A DNA stretch of 15,808 nucleotides from Cryomorphaceae bacterium (GTDB lineage Bacteria > Bacteroidota > Bacteroidia > Flavobacteriales > BACL11). Under the pieces are notes generated by a model that was not told the DNA's origin, did not search any database, and saw only the letters and a list, made by a program, of their open reading frames with translations. Positions 14,507-15,808 of this stretch are shown piece by piece. The translations under genes were made by a program, and so were the position numbers. Location of the stretch: positions 1 through 15,808 of the forward strand of contig CATIQX010000172.1 in assembly GCA_949531795.1 (NCBI GenBank), given 5' to 3'. The first letter of the stretch is position 1. The number at the start of each line of letters is the position of its first letter.

Positions 14507-15754
14507 TTATCGAGAAATTAATTGTACAGTGTTGCGTGATCTCTGTTCTAAAATAACATCCTTATCATGCAAAAAGGAATCAAAAGAATTATCATTATAA
14601 TGCCTTATTGTAAACAGGCTTAAATCATCATTGTACAAAACTTCATAAAACTGCTGAAAATCCTTTATTAACTGAGGAACCTTATGTTGATCGTTATCAA
14701 CACAAATTGAAAAAGATATAGCTGAATTTTGCATCAAATTTACATCAACATTATTTTTAGCTAAAATGGAAAAAATTTGATTCATATGATTTCCTACGAT
14801 AAATGACAAATTCACATCAGAAACTGAAATTAATATCTGATTTTCTTTCACAATAAATGAGCTCATATCATTAGTATTATCAGATCTACTGCTAATAATT
14901 GAACCCTCAGCTTCTGGACTCAAAAAAGACTTAATGAGTAAAGGAATATTTTTCTGCTTTAAAGGCTGTATGGTTTTAGGGTGTATTACCTTTGCTCCAT
15001 AAAAAGCTAACTCTATAGCCTCATCAAAAGAAACTTGGCTTAATAATTTTGCATCAGGAAAGTATTTAGGATCTGAATTCATCATTCCAGGAACATCTTT
15101 CCAAATTACTAATTCTGATGCATCTAAGCAAAATGCTAAAATAGCTGCTGAAAAATCACTTCCTTCCCTACCTAATGTAGAAGTAAAATTCTCAGACGTA
15201 CAACCCAAAAAACCTTGAGTGACAGAGTGCTTTTTTTTCACATTACGCTTTATAGAATCGGTAGTAATTTCCCAATCTATTTTTGCGTTTCGGTGTGTGT
15301 TATCAGTACGAATTAAATCCCTAACATCTAAACAAGTGTTTTCAAAACCAACTTGCTGCAAGTAAGCACTCATAATTTGAGTAGACAAAAACTCTCCAAC
15401 AGAAACAATTTGATCATAATCATAGGCATAATGCTGATTAGGTTCATCTTCCAACACCCATTCTATTTCAACAAACAGATTATTTACAATATCAAAAATT
15501 GGATGATTTTCCTTAAAAATACCACTTAAGATAGTTGCATGAAAATCTTTTACTTTCTGTAAAGCAACATTAGTGTTAGCTGATTTCTGAACATAAGAGT
15601 CAACAACATCTTCCAACATATTAGTAACCTTTCCCATTGCTGAAAAAACAATTACCAATTCCTGACTATCATATTTTTGTAAGATATTTCCTACATTTTT
15701 GATGTTTTGAACATCCATGATTGACGCACCTCCAAACTTAAATACTTTTATCAT
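14507..15754 (-). CDS. lysC: aspartate kinase
   Basis: Phosphorylates aspartate in the first step of lysine/diaminopimelate, threonine and methionine synthesis. N-terminal KFGGAS at 6-11; SVGEFLST at 118-125; TLGREGSDFSAA at 193-204; WKDVPGMMNSDP at 218-229; and GAKVIHPKT at 253-261, all standard aspartokinase motifs. Residues from about 300 to 400 form the regulatory ACT pair that usually binds lysine or threonine. At 415 residues it is monofunctional, with no homoserine dehydrogenase fused. The ATG at 15754 gives the KFGGAS motif its usual distance from the start. It is followed on the same strand by the 592-residue protein gene. Confidence 0.95.
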   Translation of the reverse strand: MIKVFKFGGASIMDVQNIKNVGNILQKYDSQELVIVFSAMGKVTNMLEDVVDSYVQKSANTNVALQKVKDFHATILSGIFKENHPIFDIVNNLFVEIEWVLEDEPNQHYAYDYDQIVSVGEFLSTQIMSAYLQQVGFENTCLDVRDLIRTDNTHRNAKIDWEITTDSIKRNVKKKHSVTQGFLGCTSENFTSTLGREGSDFSAAILAFCLDASELVIWKDVPGMMNSDPKYFPDAKLLSQVSFDEAIELAFYGAKVIHPKTIQPLKQKNIPLLIKSFLSPEAEGSIISSRSDNTNDMSSFIVKENQILISVSDVNLSFIVGNHMNQIFSILAKNNVDVNLMQNSAISFSICVDNDQHKVPQLIKDFQQFYEVLYNDDLSLFTIRHYNDNSFDSFLHDKDVILEQRSRNTVQLISR

Positions 15755-15774
15755 TTTCCATTTAAAATCAGTTA

Positions 15775-15800
15775 CAAAGTAAAGATTATTTTTTCATCAA
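15775..15800 (-). promoter_or_regulatory. possible promoter of the aspartate kinase gene
   Basis: Minus strand TTACTTTG (15782-15775) matches TAnnTTTG except at the second base. A TTG at 15800-15798 is only 15 bases upstream, shorter than usual. The predicted leader is about 17 bases. Weak call. Confidence 0.35.
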
Positions 15801-15808
15801 ATACTTTA

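Overview
The window looks like a stretch of core chromosome from a member of the Bacteroidota, most likely the Flavobacteriia or a close relative. The DNA is visibly AT-rich, Shine-Dalgarno sites are absent, and starts sit in A-rich leaders. Several intergenic gaps carry the Bacteroidota sigma-factor signature (TTG, 17-23 bases, TAnnTTTG). Gene types also fit: RecQ with an extra C-terminal helical domain, a monofunctional aspartate kinase, short mannose-1-phosphate guanylyltransferase, and a SprT-like protein beside it. There are no tRNAs, rRNAs, insertion sequences, CRISPR arrays or phage genes. No gap between genes reaches 300 bases.

Layout. (1) 73-2771, plus strand: recQ helicase, then a small flavodoxin-fold reductase joined by a TAATG stop/start. 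(2) 2768-4302, minus strand: a half-length TauE/SafE membrane protein followed by an M20D amidohydrolase (ATGA overlap). (3) 4373-5057, plus strand: a metallo-beta-lactamase-fold hydrolase with its own promoter. (4) 5072-8144, minus strand: in transcription order a tiny predicted lipoprotein, a PF11449-type putative manganese transporter, a SprT-like metalloprotein, and mannose-1-phosphate guanylyltransferase. (5) 8181-12692, plus strand: a tightly packed five-gene run, mlaE-mlaF-rsmA-mgtE-2-hydroxyacid dehydrogenase, with overlaps of 4, 1 and 11 bases and a final gap of 1 base. (6) 12670-15754, minus strand: aspartate kinase, then an uncharacterised 592-residue protein whose 3' end overlaps the dehydrogenase by 23 bases.

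Two start codons differ from the longest reading frames. The TauE-like gene and the dehydrogenase are better begun at ATG (4302 and 11763) than at upstream TTG codons. In the TauE case the TTG appears to be the -33 promoter element itself.

Most of the window is housekeeping: DNA repair, lipid transport, rRNA methylation, Mg/Mn transport, nucleotide-sugar and amino-acid synthesis. The less ordinary material is the 592-residue protein (possible FMN-type TIM barrel with a cysteine-rich C-terminal half), the 42-residue lipoprotein, and promoters placed so close to start codons that several transcripts should be leaderless. One of these would begin at a 14-codon upstream ORF overlapping the metallo-hydrolase start. 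I found no clear sign of a wholly new multi-gene system.
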